DNA of 64,000 bases from Streptosporangiales bacterium (lineage in GTDB: Bacteria > Actinomycetota > Actinomycetes > Streptosporangiales > WHSR01): assembly GCA_009379995.1 (NCBI GenBank), contig WHSR01000011.1, positions 1 to 64,000 on the forward strand. The letters run 5' to 3'. Position numbers and translations under genes: made by a program. The notes beneath the pieces are model-generated. The model searched no databases. It worked only from the letters and a program-made list of their open reading frames with translations, and had not been told where the DNA came from. Numbering within the stretch: the stretch's first letter is position 1; every line of letters starts with the position of its first letter. Positions 51,762 through 60,622 of this stretch are shown piece by piece.

Positions 51762-52418
51762 ATGTCTGCTGCCTGGTCGCTCGTCGTACCGGTGAAGATG
51801 CTTCGGCGGGCCAAGTCGCGGCTCGCGGTCCTCGCCGGTCCTGACCGCGAGCGGCTGGCGCTCGCGGTCGCGACGGACACCGTGTCGGCCGCACTCCGGT
51901 GCCGCCAGGTGCGCGCGGTAGTGGTGGTCACCGACGACCCGGTCGCCGCACCCGCCCTCGCCGAGCTGGGTGCTCGCGTTGTGTCGGACGAGCCCGACGC
52001 CGGACTCAACCCGGCGCTGCGACACGGAGCGGGTGCCGCGGCGGTGGACCCCCCGCCCGGCGGATCGGGTGGGGTCGGCGCGCTCTCCGCAGACCTGCCC
52101 GCGCTGCGGCCCGAGGAGCTGGGCCGCGCCCTCGGCGCGGCGGGCGAGCGGCCGCACGCGTTCGTGCCGGACGCCGCGGGCATTGGAACCACGCTGTACG
52201 CTGCCCGCTGGGGAGAGCCCTTCGAACCCGCCTTCGGGCCGGGCTCCCGCCTGCGGCACCTCGATGCGGGCGCGTACGAGCTTGCGCTGCCCGACATCGC
52301 GACCCTGCGGCGTGACGTGGATACCCCGGCGGACCTGGAGGCAGCCCTCCGCCTGGGTGTCGGGCCGAGGACCGCCGAGGTCGTCGAGGCTTTGGGGCTA
52401 CGGGTACCGGGCCGCTAG
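51762..52418 (+). CDS. cofC: 2-phospho-L-lactate guanylyltransferase (coenzyme F420 synthesis)
   Basis: Nucleotidyltransferase of 218 residues that activates phospholactate (or phosphoenolpyruvate, as for FbiD) with GTP in F420 synthesis. WSLVVPVKMLRRAKSRLAVL and VVVVTDDPVAAPALAELGARVV are family motifs, with GALSADLPALRPEEL as the metal-binding acidic segment and GTTLYAARWGEPFEPAFGPG near the C terminus. ATG 51762 is set by the family N terminus. The other F420 genes are not in the window. Confidence 0.92.
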   Translation: MSAAWSLVVPVKMLRRAKSRLAVLAGPDRERLALAVATDTVSAALRCRQVRAVVVVTDDPVAAPALAELGARVVSDEPDAGLNPALRHGAGAAAVDPPPGGSGGVGALSADLPALRPEELGRALGAAGERPHAFVPDAAGIGTTLYAARWGEPFEPAFGPGSRLRHLDAGAYELALPDIATLRRDVDTPADLEAALRLGVGPRTAEVVEALGLRVPGR

Positions 52419-52427
52419 CCTCGGTCC

Positions 52428-52658
52428 GTGCAGACGACGTCCATGCAGGCGACGGCGGCGACCTTCTCGACCGAGACCCGGTCGGGGACCGTGCTGTTGG
52501 ACGACGGCACGGAACTGCCGTTCGACGCCGCGGCATTCGACGCGGGCCCGTTGCGGCTGCTGCGTTTCGGCCAGCGGGTGCGAATCAGGATCGACGCCGC
52601 GCGCGGGGAACGCCGCATCACCTACATCACGCTGGCGACGCTCCCACTGCCCGAGTGA
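52428..52658 (+). CDS. small conserved protein downstream of cofC
   Basis: A 76-residue protein with a beta-rich core like an OB or cold-shock fold: RSGTVLLDDGTELPFDAAAF and RFGQRVRIRIDAARGERR. Similar short proteins are found next to cofC and hup in other actinomycetes, but no function is known to me. It lies 9 bp after cofC, so it is in the same transcript. The start could be ATG 52428 or the ATG six codons in. Confidence 0.75.
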   Translation: MQTTSMQATAATFSTETRSGTVLLDDGTELPFDAAAFDAGPLRLLRFGQRVRIRIDAARGERRITYITLATLPLPE

Positions 52659-52670
52659 GCCCAGGGGTTT

Positions 52671-52721
52671 CGATGAATGGTCCATTCACCCGCTAGGAAC
52701 GGACGAATGGACCATTCATCG
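52671..52721. repeat. palindromic repeat family 3
   Basis: Arms CGATGAATGGTCCATTC (52671-52687) and its complement (52705-52721) are perfect over 17 bp, with a 17-base loop. Each arm also contains the shorter palindrome GAATGGTCCATTC. It lies between the convergent stops of the small protein and hup genes and ends 16 bp before the latter. A half copy lies at 1703-1722. Confidence 0.9.
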
Positions 52722-52737
52722 GCCAAGGTGCGCCGGC

Positions 52738-53037
52738 TCAGCGGCGGCGCCTCGCCGGCGCCTTGCCGCCGCTGACGGCGGCCTTGAAGTCGGCACCTGG
52801 ACGGAACCTGGGCACCGACGTCGCCTTCACCCGGATCTGCTCCCCAGTCGCGGGGTTGCGGGCCACCCGGGCGGGACGATCGGTCTTCTCGAACACCCCA
52901 AAGCCGGTGATGGCGACCTTCTCCCCCCTGGCAACGGAGCGCTGGATCGCGTCGAGGACGGCATTGACCGCTTCGGTGGCCGTCTTCTTGCTCCCCAACT
53001 CCTCGGAGACGGCGTTCACGAGGTCACGCTTGTTCAT
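52738..53037 (-). CDS. hup: DNA-binding protein HU
   Basis: Nucleoid protein of 99 residues, [20 protein letters not shown] at the start. The arm signature is [21 protein letters not shown]. It has a short basic end ([10 protein letters not shown]) but not the long Lys/Ala tail of HupS-type proteins, so it is the HupA-like form. It is followed by repeat family 3. Confidence 0.97.
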   Translation of the reverse strand: MNKRDLVNAVSEELGSKKTATEAVNAVLDAIQRSVARGEKVAITGFGVFEKTDRPARVARNPATGEQIRVKATSVPRFRPGADFKAAVSGGKAPARRRR

Positions 53038-53170
53038 AATGTGTGCTCCTTCGAGGAACGCGCGACGCGTTCTTGCTACCCCCTACGCGGTTGACGTTAG
53101 GCATCTCGAGGTGGGAAAACAATCACCGCAACGCGAGTCCCCGCGTGTCGTCGGCGTGTCGCGGCCGTTT

Positions 53171-53413
53171 TCAGCCGTACCGACCGGCGTCCAGGTCCGC
53201 CAGAAGCGCGTCGAGCCGCCGTGCGGCGGTGGGTAGATCACGCTTGGCAGCGTTCGTGACCGCCAGCAGGCGACGCATCGCCCGCGCCCTCATTTCATCG
53301 GCGACCGGCAGGGCGGCCACCTGCCGATGCGCCTCCCGCAGCCGCTGGGACACCTGCGCGGCGAGGTCGGGATCGGGATCCGGGTCGCTCCCTAGGTCGT
53401 CACCGGAAGCCAC
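53171..53413 (-). CDS. small conserved hypothetical protein downstream of leuD
   Basis: 80 residues, mainly helical, with an Asp/Pro-rich start ([20 protein letters not shown]) and a helix rich in Ala, Arg and Leu ([20 protein letters not shown]). Not recognised. The start overlaps the leuD end by 22 bases, which suggests coupling to the leu operon. Confidence 0.6.
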   Translation of the reverse strand: MASGDDLGSDPDPDPDLAAQVSQRLREAHRQVAALPVADEMRARAMRRLLAVTNAAKRDLPTAARRLDALLADLDAGRYG

Positions 53414-53979
53414 TCCGCCCGCCGCCTCTCAAACTCGGCGATCTCGTCCGCGTGCCGCAGGGTGAGCCCGATGTCGTCGAGACCCTCCATGAGCCGCCAG
53501 CGGGTGTAGTCGTCGATCTCGAACGGCGCCTCGAGGTCGCCGCACCGCACCTCGCGCTCCACCAGGTCGACGGTGACCTCGGCCGCCGGGTCGCGCTCGA
53601 CCGCGTCCTGGAGCTTCTCGACGACATCGCCGGGTAGCCGCACCGGCAGCAGCCCGCCCTTGAGGGCGTTACCGCGGAAGATGTCACCGAACCGGGAGGA
53701 GATGACGGCGCGGAAGCCGTGGTCCTGCAGCGCCCATACCGCGTGCTCGCGGGAGGAGCCGGTGCCGAAGTCCGGCCCGGCGACCAGGATCGTCGCCTCG
53801 GCGTACTCCGGCCTGTTGAGCACGAAATCGGGATCCTCGCGCCAGGCCTTGAACAGCCCGTCGGCGAAGCCGGTGCGACTGACCCGCTTGAGGTACTCGG
53901 CGGGGATGACCTGGTCGGTGTCGACGTTGCTGCGCCGCAGCGGCACCGCGCGGCCGGTGTGGGTGGTGAACGGCTCCAT
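53392..53979 (-). CDS. leuD: 3-isopropylmalate dehydratase small subunit
   Basis: Small subunit of the leucine pathway isomerase, 195 residues. [20 protein letters not shown], then [37 protein letters not shown] and [20 protein letters not shown] are canonical. ATG 53979 is chosen over the longer frame, which overlaps leuC. It begins 10 bp after the leuC stop. Confidence 0.97.
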   Translation of the reverse strand: MEPFTTHTGRAVPLRRSNVDTDQVIPAEYLKRVSRTGFADGLFKAWREDPDFVLNRPEYAEATILVAGPDFGTGSSREHAVWALQDHGFRAVISSRFGDIFRGNALKGGLLPVRLPGDVVEKLQDAVERDPAAEVTVDLVEREVRCGDLEAPFEIDDYTRWRLMEGLDDIGLTLRHADEIAEFERRRAEWLPVTT

Positions 53980-53989
53980 CGATCTATCC

Positions 53990-55393
53990 CTAGCCTTCCA
54001 GGTCGGCGGGCGCGGCAAGCCGGCCGGTGATCGCGGTCGCCGCGGCCACCTGCGGTGACACGAGGTGGGTGCGGCCACCCTTCCCTTGGCGTCCCTCGAA
54101 GTTGCGGTTGGACGTCGAAGCGCTGCGCTCCCCGGGCCGGAGCTGGTCGGGGTTCATCCCCAGACACATCGAGCACCCAGCGGCACGCCACTCGGCCCCG
54201 GCGGAGGCGAACACCCGGTCCAGCCCCTCCGCCTCGGCCTGCGCCTTGACCTGCATGGAGCCCGGTACGACCAGCATCCGCACGCTATCGGCCACCCGCC
54301 TGCCTCCGATGATCTCGGCGGCCGCCCGCAGGTCCTCGATCCGGCTGTTGGTACACGAGCCGAGGAAGACCGTGTCGACGGCGATCTCTCGCAGCGGCGT
54401 GCCCGGCCGCAGGTCCATGTAGGCCAGCGACCGCTCGGCCGTCGCCCGCTCGACCGGATCGGAGTAGTCGGCCGGATCGGGTACGCGCGACCCCAACGGT
54501 GCGCCCTGTCCCGGATTGGTGCCCCAGGTGACGTACGGGGTGAGCGCGCCGGCGTCGACGAAGACCTCGGAGTCGAAGGCCGCGTCGTCGTCGGTGCGCA
54601 GGGCGCGCCAGCCGTCGAGCGCCGCCTCCCAGTCCGCCCCCTGCGGGGCGTGCGGCCGGCCCTCGAGGTAGGAGAACGTCACGTCGTCCGGCGCGACCAT
54701 CCCGGCCCGCGCCCCCGCCTCGATGGACATGTTGCACATGGTCATCCGGCCCTCCATGGACAGGGACCGGACGGCCTCGCCGCGGTACTCCACGACGTAG
54801 CCCTGCCCGCCTCCGGTGCCGATCTGCACGATGATTGCCAGGATCAGGTCCTTGGCCGTGACGCCGTACGGCAGGTTCCCGTTGACCGTGATCGCCATCG
54901 TCTTCGGCCGTGCCAGCGGCAACGTCTGGGTGGCCAGCACGTGTTCGACCTCGCTGGTGCCGATCCCGAACGCGAGGGCCCCGAACGCGCCATGCGTGCT
55001 GGTGTGCGAGTCACCGCAGACGATCGTCATGCCCGGCTGGGTGAGCCCCAGCTGGGGACCGATGACGTGGACGATGCCCTGGCCGTCGTCCCCCATCGGA
55101 TGCAGTCGGATGCCGAAGTCCGAGCAGTTCTTGCGCAGCGTCTCGACCTGGGTGCGGGATACCGGGTCGACGATGGGCGCGGCGATGTCCGTGGTCGGCA
55201 CGTTGTGGTCCTCGGTCGCCAGCGTCAGGTCCGGGCGACGCACCGTACGGCCGGCGAGCCGCAGCCCCTCGAACGCCTGCGGGCTGGTCACCTCGTGTAC
55301 CAGGTGCAGGTCGATGTACAGCAGATCGGGCTCGCCCTCGGCACGGCGGACGAGGTGGCTGTCCCAGACCTTCTCGGCGAGCGTGCGCCCCAT
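53990..55393 (-). CDS. leuC: 3-isopropylmalate dehydratase large subunit
   Basis: Aconitase-family [4Fe-4S] enzyme subunit of 467 residues. It begins [20 protein letters not shown] with GAGGAGG before the [24 protein letters not shown] and [20 protein letters not shown] give the first cysteine, and [12 protein letters not shown] gives the other two cluster ligands. It faces the IclR gene across 67 bp that contain a short palindrome, in the typical ndgR-leuCD arrangement. Confidence 0.97.
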   Translation of the reverse strand: MGRTLAEKVWDSHLVRRAEGEPDLLYIDLHLVHEVTSPQAFEGLRLAGRTVRRPDLTLATEDHNVPTTDIAAPIVDPVSRTQVETLRKNCSDFGIRLHPMGDDGQGIVHVIGPQLGLTQPGMTIVCGDSHTSTHGAFGALAFGIGTSEVEHVLATQTLPLARPKTMAITVNGNLPYGVTAKDLILAIIVQIGTGGGQGYVVEYRGEAVRSLSMEGRMTMCNMSIEAGARAGMVAPDDVTFSYLEGRPHAPQGADWEAALDGWRALRTDDDAAFDSEVFVDAGALTPYVTWGTNPGQGAPLGSRVPDPADYSDPVERATAERSLAYMDLRPGTPLREIAVDTVFLGSCTNSRIEDLRAAAEIIGGRRVADSVRMLVVPGSMQVKAQAEAEGLDRVFASAGAEWRAAGCSMCLGMNPDQLRPGERSASTSNRNFEGRQGKGGRTHLVSPQVAAATAITGRLAAPADLEG

Positions 55394-55430
55394 TTCCAGA
55401 CCTCCTCGGGTCTCGGCCACGACCCTTGCC

Positions 55431-55445
55431 TCTCATATGGCGAGA
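55431..55445. promoter_or_regulatory. possible NdgR site between leuC and ndgR
   Basis: TCTC-ATATGGC-GAGA is a short inverted repeat in the 67-bp divergent region, 16 bp before the ndgR start. NdgR/AreB is known to bind this intergenic region in streptomycetes and to regulate leuCD; the exact site is inferred here. Confidence 0.45.
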
Positions 55446-55460
55446 CGGCAGTATCGAGTC

Positions 55461-56177
55461 ATGGACAACTCTAGCGGAGTCGGCGTCCTCGACAAGGCGG
55501 TTTTGGTACTCAATGCCCTGGAAGCGGGTCCGGCTTCGCTGGCTCAGCTGGTGCAGTCCACCGGCCTTGCCCGGCCTACCGCCCACCGGCTCGCCGTCGC
55601 GCTGGAGCACTACCGGCTCGTCGGCCGGGACACCCGTGGAAGGTTCATTCTAGGTTCGCGGCTGGCCGAACTCGCCGCCGCGGCCGGGGAGGACCGGCTG
55701 CTGGCCATCGCCGGGCCGGTGCTGGCCCACCTCCGGGACAGCACCGGCGAGAGCGCCCAACTCTACCGACGCCAGGGTGACGTGCGGGTATGTGTGGCCG
55801 CGGCCGAGCGGGCCAGCGGCCTGCGGGACACCGTTCCGGTGGGCAGCGCACTGCCGATGACCGCCGGCTCCGCCGCGCAGGCGCTGCTGGCCTGGGAAGA
55901 GCCAGACCGCCTGCACCGCGGGCTGCGGGGCGCGAAGTTCATCGCGGCCACGCTCGCCTCGGTACGGCGACGCGGGTGGGCACAGAGCGCGGGCGAGCGG
56001 GAGTCGGGCGTCGCGTCGGTGTCGGCGCCCATCCGCGGCCCCAGCGGCCGCGTCGTCGCCGCGGTCTCGGTGTCCGGCCCGATCGAGCGCCTCGGCCGCG
56101 CGCCCGGCCGGCTGCACGCCGCCGCCGTGGTCAAGGCGGCGGAGCGGATCACCGAGGCGCTCCGCCGGGCTGGCTGA
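55461..56177 (+). CDS. ndgR: IclR family regulator, NdgR/AreB type
   Basis: Regulator of 238 residues for amino acid metabolism and growth. N-terminal winged helix (VLDKAVLVLNALEAGPASLA, then LARPTAHRLAVALEHYRLVG), then the IclR effector domain (TGESAQLYRRQGDVRVCVAA, SVSAPIRGPSGRVVAAVSVSG). Divergence from leuC identifies it as the NdgR/AreB orthologue, which senses leucine-pathway state. ATG 55461 is the family start. Its last codons and stop lie within an 18-bp tandem repeat and overlap the convergent SGNH hydrolase gene by 29 bases. Confidence 0.94.
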   Translation: MDNSSGVGVLDKAVLVLNALEAGPASLAQLVQSTGLARPTAHRLAVALEHYRLVGRDTRGRFILGSRLAELAAAAGEDRLLAIAGPVLAHLRDSTGESAQLYRRQGDVRVCVAAAERASGLRDTVPVGSALPMTAGSAAQALLAWEEPDRLHRGLRGAKFIAATLASVRRRGWAQSAGERESGVASVSAPIRGPSGRVVAAVSVSGPIERLGRAPGRLHAAAVVKAAERITEALRRAG

Positions 56178-57186
56178 GTCCCCCTGGCTGGCTGAGTCCC
56201 CCTGGCTGGCTGAGTCCGCCGGGCCGGCCGAGTCCGTCGGGCCGGCTGAGCACCTCTCTCGCCACGAGGGCCACGTCGTCCGCCACGATCTCCGCCCAGC
56301 CCCGGTACCCCTCGCTCGACGGGTGGAAACGGTCTGCGGCGAAGACCCACTCCTCGCTGCCGGGCGGCCACGCTGGCAAGTCGAACGGCACGTAGCGCAC
56401 GTCCGGAACCCGTGCCGCCACGCGGCGGAGTCCGAGATCCAGCGCCCGCGCCCGCAGCGCTATCACCGCCCGCAGCGGCTGGGGCAGGATCAGCAGCCGG
56501 CGCATGGGCGGCAGCCCTGTCAGCACCACCGAAACCGGGCCGAGTTCTCGCTGGATGCCCCGGGCCAGCCGGTGCATGTCGCGCTGGAAGATCCGTGGCC
56601 GCCGCATCCGCAGGAGGTCGTTCACCCCCAGGGCGACCACCACGACGTCCGGCGACCATCCGCCGTCCCTCAGACGGGGGACAAACTCTCGCAGCGCGGC
56701 ACGGGCCGTCGCTCCGGGCCGCGCGACGACCCGCCACTGCACTTCCCGCCCGGTGAGCCCGGCGACCGCCGCGGCGAGGTGTCCGGCGAGCCCGTCTCGG
56801 TGGCGTTCGACACCCACCCCCGCCGCGGTGGACTCACCCAGCACCGTCAACCGCATCGCAGGCGAGAGGTCGCCCGGTGTGATGCCCTCCGGTTCGGCCG
56901 CCTCCGGGAACCGCGGCACCGTCGCTTTGACCCTGATGCCCTGCCACGCCAGGATCGGCGCCAGCACGTAAATCACCGGAAGGACAAGCCGGAACACCAC
57001 AATCAAGCCTGTGACCAGCAAGCTTACGACGACCCGCCGCACCAACCTCACCTCTGCCAGGGACGGCGAACATATCCGCAGCATCGGGGCGAGTGCGCCG
57101 TCCTTGATCCCCGCCTCTTGCCGGACCATGGCGGCCCGCAGTTCGGGTCCGCCGGCGGCTTCTCGCGTGGGCAGGACGGTGATCAC
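56149..57186 (-). CDS. SGNH/GDSL-type hydrolase with N-terminal membrane anchor
   Basis: Esterase-like protein of up to 345 residues. An N-terminal hydrophobic helix (VVVSLLVTGLIVVFRLVLPV) would anchor it. The SGNH blocks are all seen: LGESTAAGVG with the nucleophile Ser, the Gly in ARPGATARA, LGVNDLLR with Asn, and DRFHPSSEGY with the catalytic Asp and His. The last 35 residues are GGLSQP repeats made by an 18-bp tandem array and are probably loose. The start is uncertain; a start near VRRVVVSLL would remove about 45 residues. Similar proteins act on lipids or acylated glycans; the substrate is unknown. Confidence 0.85.
   Translation of the reverse strand: MITVLPTREAAGGPELRAAMVRQEAGIKDGALAPMLRICSPSLAEVRLVRRVVVSLLVTGLIVVFRLVLPVIYVLAPILAWQGIRVKATVPRFPEAAEPEGITPGDLSPAMRLTVLGESTAAGVGVERHRDGLAGHLAAAVAGLTGREVQWRVVARPGATARAALREFVPRLRDGGWSPDVVVVALGVNDLLRMRRPRIFQRDMHRLARGIQRELGPVSVVLTGLPPMRRLLILPQPLRAVIALRARALDLGLRRVAARVPDVRYVPFDLPAWPPGSEEWVFAADRFHPSSEGYRGWAEIVADDVALVAREVLSRPDGLGRPGGLSQPGGLSQPGGLSQPGGAPR
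56168..56254. repeat. 18-bp tandem repeat, nearly five units
   Basis: Units at 56168, 56186, 56204, 56222 and a partial one at 56240; the first two are identical (GGCTGGCTGAGTCCCCCT) and the rest drift. On the minus strand each unit encodes Gly-Gly-Leu-Ser-Gln-Pro at the end of the SGNH hydrolase. On the plus strand the first unit carries the ndgR stop codon. The array looks like a recent slippage expansion. Confidence 0.9.
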
Positions 57187-57242
57187 CGAACTGGTCCGTC
57201 AGGTGCCCTCGAATATTACCGCGACGGACGACGGAGGTTCGG

Positions 57243-58076
57243 TCACAGGGTGCTTACATCCTCGTGGCCGGTCACCGGGGCGCATTCCGCGGGCGGATGT
57301 TTCGCGGTGAGCGCGTCGGCCGAGGCGGCATTCAGGACGGCGGCGAGCTCGAGCGGCCGGCTGAGCATCGGAAGATGCCCTGTGTCCAGGATGCGTACCT
57401 GGACATCCCCCAGGTTCGCGATCATCTCGTTCTGACCCGCCAGTGACAGGCCGCTGCGGTCCCGCAGCAGCTTCACGTACCGGCGGGGTATGTCCGCGGT
57501 GGCGTCCGCCCAGCTCACCGGGTCGAAGTACAACCGAGGCACGGCTGGCGCGAACCCCCGAACGACCCTGGCGGCGGCGCCGTCGTCGAGGCCGTTGCAC
57601 AACGCCCGCCGCATCCCCGCGCGCTGGGCCGCGGCCAACGGCCCGCGGGCGCGGCCGGGCGAGGACAGGCCGGGCGCCCAGCGGAGCACTACCGACAGGA
57701 ACGCACGCTGCCCGGGCGGCAGGATCGGCATGGAGGCCTCGCCGTCGCGCGGCACCGTGGCGCCCACGAAGACGACCTGGGCGACCCTTTCGGGAATGCG
57801 AGCGGCGACACCGAGCGCGAGCGCCCCGCCGAGGGAGTGAGCCACGAGGATCACCCGCTCCCGCCCCCAGGAGGTGATCTCCTCCGCGGCCGAGCGGACG
57901 ACGTCGTCCAGGGTCAGCCTGCGCAGCGCGGGATCCTTGGCGCCCCGCAGCGCAGGCACGTCGATGGCCAGATGCGGCCGGTCCAGGTGGGGCGTCATCC
58001 GTTCCCAGATCCAGGCGCCGAGCCCGGCACCGTGCAGCAGCACGAAGCCCGGTTCTCCGGTCCGCCGCGTCGTCAC
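57243..58076 (-). CDS. alpha/beta hydrolase
   Basis: Hydrolase of 277 residues. The oxyanion region FVLLHGAGLGAWIWERM is near the N terminus, the nucleophile elbow is VAHSLGGALALG, and LDTGHLPMLSRP carries the catalytic His. It resembles the small esterase/lactonase group (plant methylesterase-like). The start at GTG 58076 follows GGAGG and overlaps the upstream membrane protein gene by 4 bases. Both belong to the unit facing the MerR gene. The substrate is unknown. Confidence 0.88.
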   Translation of the reverse strand: MTTRRTGEPGFVLLHGAGLGAWIWERMTPHLDRPHLAIDVPALRGAKDPALRRLTLDDVVRSAAEEITSWGRERVILVAHSLGGALALGVAARIPERVAQVVFVGATVPRDGEASMPILPPGQRAFLSVVLRWAPGLSSPGRARGPLAAAQRAGMRRALCNGLDDGAAARVVRGFAPAVPRLYFDPVSWADATADIPRRYVKLLRDRSGLSLAGQNEMIANLGDVQVRILDTGHLPMLSRPLELAAVLNAASADALTAKHPPAECAPVTGHEDVSTL

Positions 58077-58504
58077 CGGCCGCCTCCGGTCGTGAGCAGG
58101 CCGACCCCGAGCGCCACCACGCCCAGGCCGAGGGCGACGATCCCCGCATACAGCAACACGATGAAGCCGTTGGGCTTGTGTACGTCCCGCCCGGCCGAGG
58201 AGAAGAAGAACCCGGCCGGCATCAGGATCGCCGCGGCCCAGATGCCGTTGCGGGCCAACAGCGCGAGCGGGCCGCCCATGGCCGCGGCGTCGGCGAAGAC
58301 CTGGCCCACCAGCGAGAGCGTCACCAGAACCCCCGCGTGGGCATGCCCGGCCCGGGCGAACGAGCGCTGGAACTCGGTCGCCGGATGTCGTCCGCGCACG
58401 ACCCGCAGCAGGAACATCCCGCCCCACTCGATGGCGACGATCGTCAGCAGCAGGACGCCGGCGGTGCTTCGCGTCGCCTCCGACAGGCCAAGCGTCGCTT
58501 CCAT
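58073..58504 (-). CDS. four-helix membrane protein in the MerR-controlled unit
   Basis: 143 residues with about four membrane helices (GVLLLTIVAIEWGGMFLLRV, GVLVTLSLVGQVFADAAAMG, NGIWAAAILMPAGFFFSSAG, FIVLLYAGIVALGLGVVALG). AGHAHAG in the first loop could bind a metal or haem. I do not recognise a characterised family. It starts directly downstream of the 40-bp palindrome and is coupled to the hydrolase gene, so the two are probably made together on a signal sensed by the MerR protein. Confidence 0.75.
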   Translation of the reverse strand: MEATLGLSEATRSTAGVLLLTIVAIEWGGMFLLRVVRGRHPATEFQRSFARAGHAHAGVLVTLSLVGQVFADAAAMGGPLALLARNGIWAAAILMPAGFFFSSAGRDVHKPNGFIVLLYAGIVALGLGVVALGVGLLTTGGGR

Positions 58505-58528
58505 GACAGAAACCCTCCAAAGATGATT

Positions 58529-58568
58529 GGATAGCTACACTCGCTAATATTAGAGAGTGTAGCTATCC
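58529..58568. promoter_or_regulatory. 40-bp near-perfect palindromic operator
   Basis: The two 20-base halves, GGATAGCTACACTCGCTAAT and its complement, differ at a single pair. The site is centred at 58548.5, between the divergent MerR and membrane protein genes. On the minus strand TTGACT (58574-58569), a 19-bp spacer and TATTAG (58549-58544) form a promoter with the long spacer typical of MerR targets. The dyad centre lies over the -10 rather than mid-spacer, so the mode of control is open. Confidence 0.8.
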
Positions 58569-58584
58569 AGTCAAGGGGGACAGC

Positions 58585-59220
58585 GTGCTGATCTCCGAGC
58601 TGAGCCGGCGCAGCGGCGTGCCGATCGCGACGATCAAGTACTACCTGCGGGAAGGTTTGCTCCCGCCCGGCGAGGCGACAGCGGCCACCCGGGCCGAGTA
58701 CGACGACCTGCACCTCGGGCGGCTGCGGCTGATCCGGGCGCTGGTCGAGGTCGGCAACCTCCCGCTGGCGGCCATCCGGCGCATCCTGGGCGCTGTCGAC
58801 AACGAGGACCTCGACGTGCACGGCCTGCTCGGCACCGCCCAATATGCCCTCGGCCCGAAGGTTGACCCACCCGAAGACGAGGAGTGGCAGGAGACGAGCG
58901 ACCAGGTCGACGCCTTCCTCGCGGACCTGGGTTGGCGGGTGACGTCGTTTGCCCCGGCCCGGAAGATGCTCACCCAGGCGCTGGTCACGCTGCGGCGGCT
59001 CGGCATGCCCGCGGGCGCGGATCAGCTGCGGCCGTACGCCGGGGCGGCCGAGACGCTCGCCCGAGAGGAGATCGGGAGGATCGACACCTCAGCGCCGCGC
59101 AGCGCCCTGGTCGAGGGGGTGGTGGTGGGCACTGTGCTGTACGAACCGGTCCTTATCGCGTTGTGCCGGCTAGCCCAGGAGCACCAGTCCGCGCTCCGGT
59201 TCGCCCCTCCTCGGTCGTGA
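58585..59220 (+). CDS. MerR family transcriptional regulator
   Basis: Regulator of 211 residues. The N-terminal MerR domain is clear: LISELSRRSGVPIATIKYYL and REGLLPPGEAT, then a second half that contacts DNA (RLRLIRALVEVGNLPLAAIR). The roughly 130-residue C-terminal domain has no cysteine pair for metals, so it probably senses an organic ligand or stress. It starts at GTG 58585 with AAGGGGGA upstream and diverges from the membrane protein and hydrolase pair. Confidence 0.9.
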   Translation: MLISELSRRSGVPIATIKYYLREGLLPPGEATAATRAEYDDLHLGRLRLIRALVEVGNLPLAAIRRILGAVDNEDLDVHGLLGTAQYALGPKVDPPEDEEWQETSDQVDAFLADLGWRVTSFAPARKMLTQALVTLRRLGMPAGADQLRPYAGAAETLAREEIGRIDTSAPRSALVEGVVVGTVLYEPVLIALCRLAQEHQSALRFAPPRS

Positions 59221-59242
59221 TCCCTCCTTGGAAAGGAAACGG

Positions 59243-60622
59243 TCAGCCCGGCCCCTGATCCTCGCGCAGCGAGTCGACGGCGCCGCGGACCTGGTCGAGA
59301 GCCTCGGCGGCCTCCGCGACCTCGGCGGCCCGGTCCCCAGCCCGAGCGTGCGGGGCGGGTGCGCCGTTGCTCCCCGGTAGCCCGGCGCCCTCGCCGAGCC
59401 GGGGAAGCATTTGCGCCAGCAGCAGCGTGGACAGCGCCGAGGCGTCGCCTCCGCCCCCACGGATGACTGCCGGCCGAGGCGCCTGCTCGGCGAGCCGCTC
59501 CCCGACCTCGAGCCGCCGCCGCGCCAGCTCGTACTGCAGGACTGCGCGGTTGTCCCGGTACGCGAGCCCCAGGCGCTCCCGCGCCTTGGCCTCGTTCGCC
59601 GCGGCGGTGAGCGCGGCCCGGCCGCGGGTCTCGATCTCCCACCGCACCCGCTGCGCCTCGGTCTCCTGCTCCTCGAGCATCCGGGCGACGTCCTGGCGGG
59701 CCTTGTTGTGCGCGGCCTTGACCTCGACGATCCTGGCGTCCCGCAACTTCTTGGCCCGCTCGATCTCCATGAGCAGCGTGTCGATCCGGCGCTTGCGGGT
59801 CAGCTCCCACTCCCGCTCGTAGGCGATCAGCTCCTTGGCGACCCGCTCACGGGTGGCCAGATGCTGCTGGTACCTGTCGGGCAGCTGCACGTCGGGGATG
59901 TTGGCGCCGATGATGCGTACGCCGTAGCGGCTGAGCCGACGGTTGAGCGTCTCCTGCATGTCCCCGACGTCGCTGCCGCGGAGGTCGTAGGCGCGCTCGG
60001 TCTCCACCCTGCGGCCGCGCTGGCGGATGGCGTCCTGCACCGCGCTGGAAAGCACCAGATCGAAGTTGCTAGCGCCGATGGTGCGGATGAAGTCGACAGG
60101 GTTAACGATGCGGAACTTGAGGAAGAACTCGATCGCCTTCAGCGGTACGTCCTCGCGGGTCGGGCAGGCCACGACCGGCGCCATGTACGGGATCTCGGTC
60201 GAGGTGTCGACTATGCATTCGACCTTGTCCCACGGCCACCACAGGTAGTGGCGGCCCGGTGGCAGCGTGGTGACGAACGCGCCGAACCGGCTGCGGATCC
60301 CGGTGGTGCCCTGCTCGATCTCGACTATCGCGCCGCGCCAGAGCCAGATGGCCGCGACGACGACGAGGAGGACCGCGACGGCCGCGGCAAGGATCCGTCC
60401 CGCCCCGCCGACGTAGACGGCCACGCCTGCCAGGTACACGGCGAGCCCCAGCAGGACCATCCACCCGTAGCGACGACGGTCCTTGGGAATGACGACCGGC
60501 ACCAGCTGGCCCTGGTCGCCGCCGCGCAGAAGCTGCCGGATGTTCGACCACAGCGCCACGGCCTCCTTGATCTTGGAGAACTCGCGGCGGGTGCCCATCG
60601 GAGGGGCTGCCGGGGTACCCAT
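59243..60622 (-). CDS. SPFH (band 7/prohibitin-like) membrane protein, second of pair
   Basis: About 459 residues. Two close hydrophobic helices (YGWMVLLGLAVYLAGVAVYV, ILAAAVAVLLVVVAAIWLWR) are followed by an SPFH domain (VEIEQGTTGIRSRFGAFVTT, VDTSTEIPYMAPVVACPTRE) and a long charged coiled coil (ERVAKELIAYEREWELTRKR to about residue 380). The C-terminal tail is loose. SPFH proteins build ring- or cage-like assemblies at the membrane. The upstream SPFH gene ends at its start (GTGATG overlap). The reading from ATG 60622 has AGGAGGTGA upstream. It has no NfeD or FtsH neighbour. Confidence 0.88.
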   Translation of the reverse strand: MGTPAAPPMGTRREFSKIKEAVALWSNIRQLLRGGDQGQLVPVVIPKDRRRYGWMVLLGLAVYLAGVAVYVGGAGRILAAAVAVLLVVVAAIWLWRGAIVEIEQGTTGIRSRFGAFVTTLPPGRHYLWWPWDKVECIVDTSTEIPYMAPVVACPTREDVPLKAIEFFLKFRIVNPVDFIRTIGASNFDLVLSSAVQDAIRQRGRRVETERAYDLRGSDVGDMQETLNRRLSRYGVRIIGANIPDVQLPDRYQQHLATRERVAKELIAYEREWELTRKRRIDTLLMEIERAKKLRDARIVEVKAAHNKARQDVARMLEEQETEAQRVRWEIETRGRAALTAAANEAKARERLGLAYRDNRAVLQYELARRRLEVGERLAEQAPRPAVIRGGGGDASALSTLLLAQMLPRLGEGAGLPGSNGAPAPHARAGDRAAEVAEAAEALDQVRGAVDSLREDQGPG

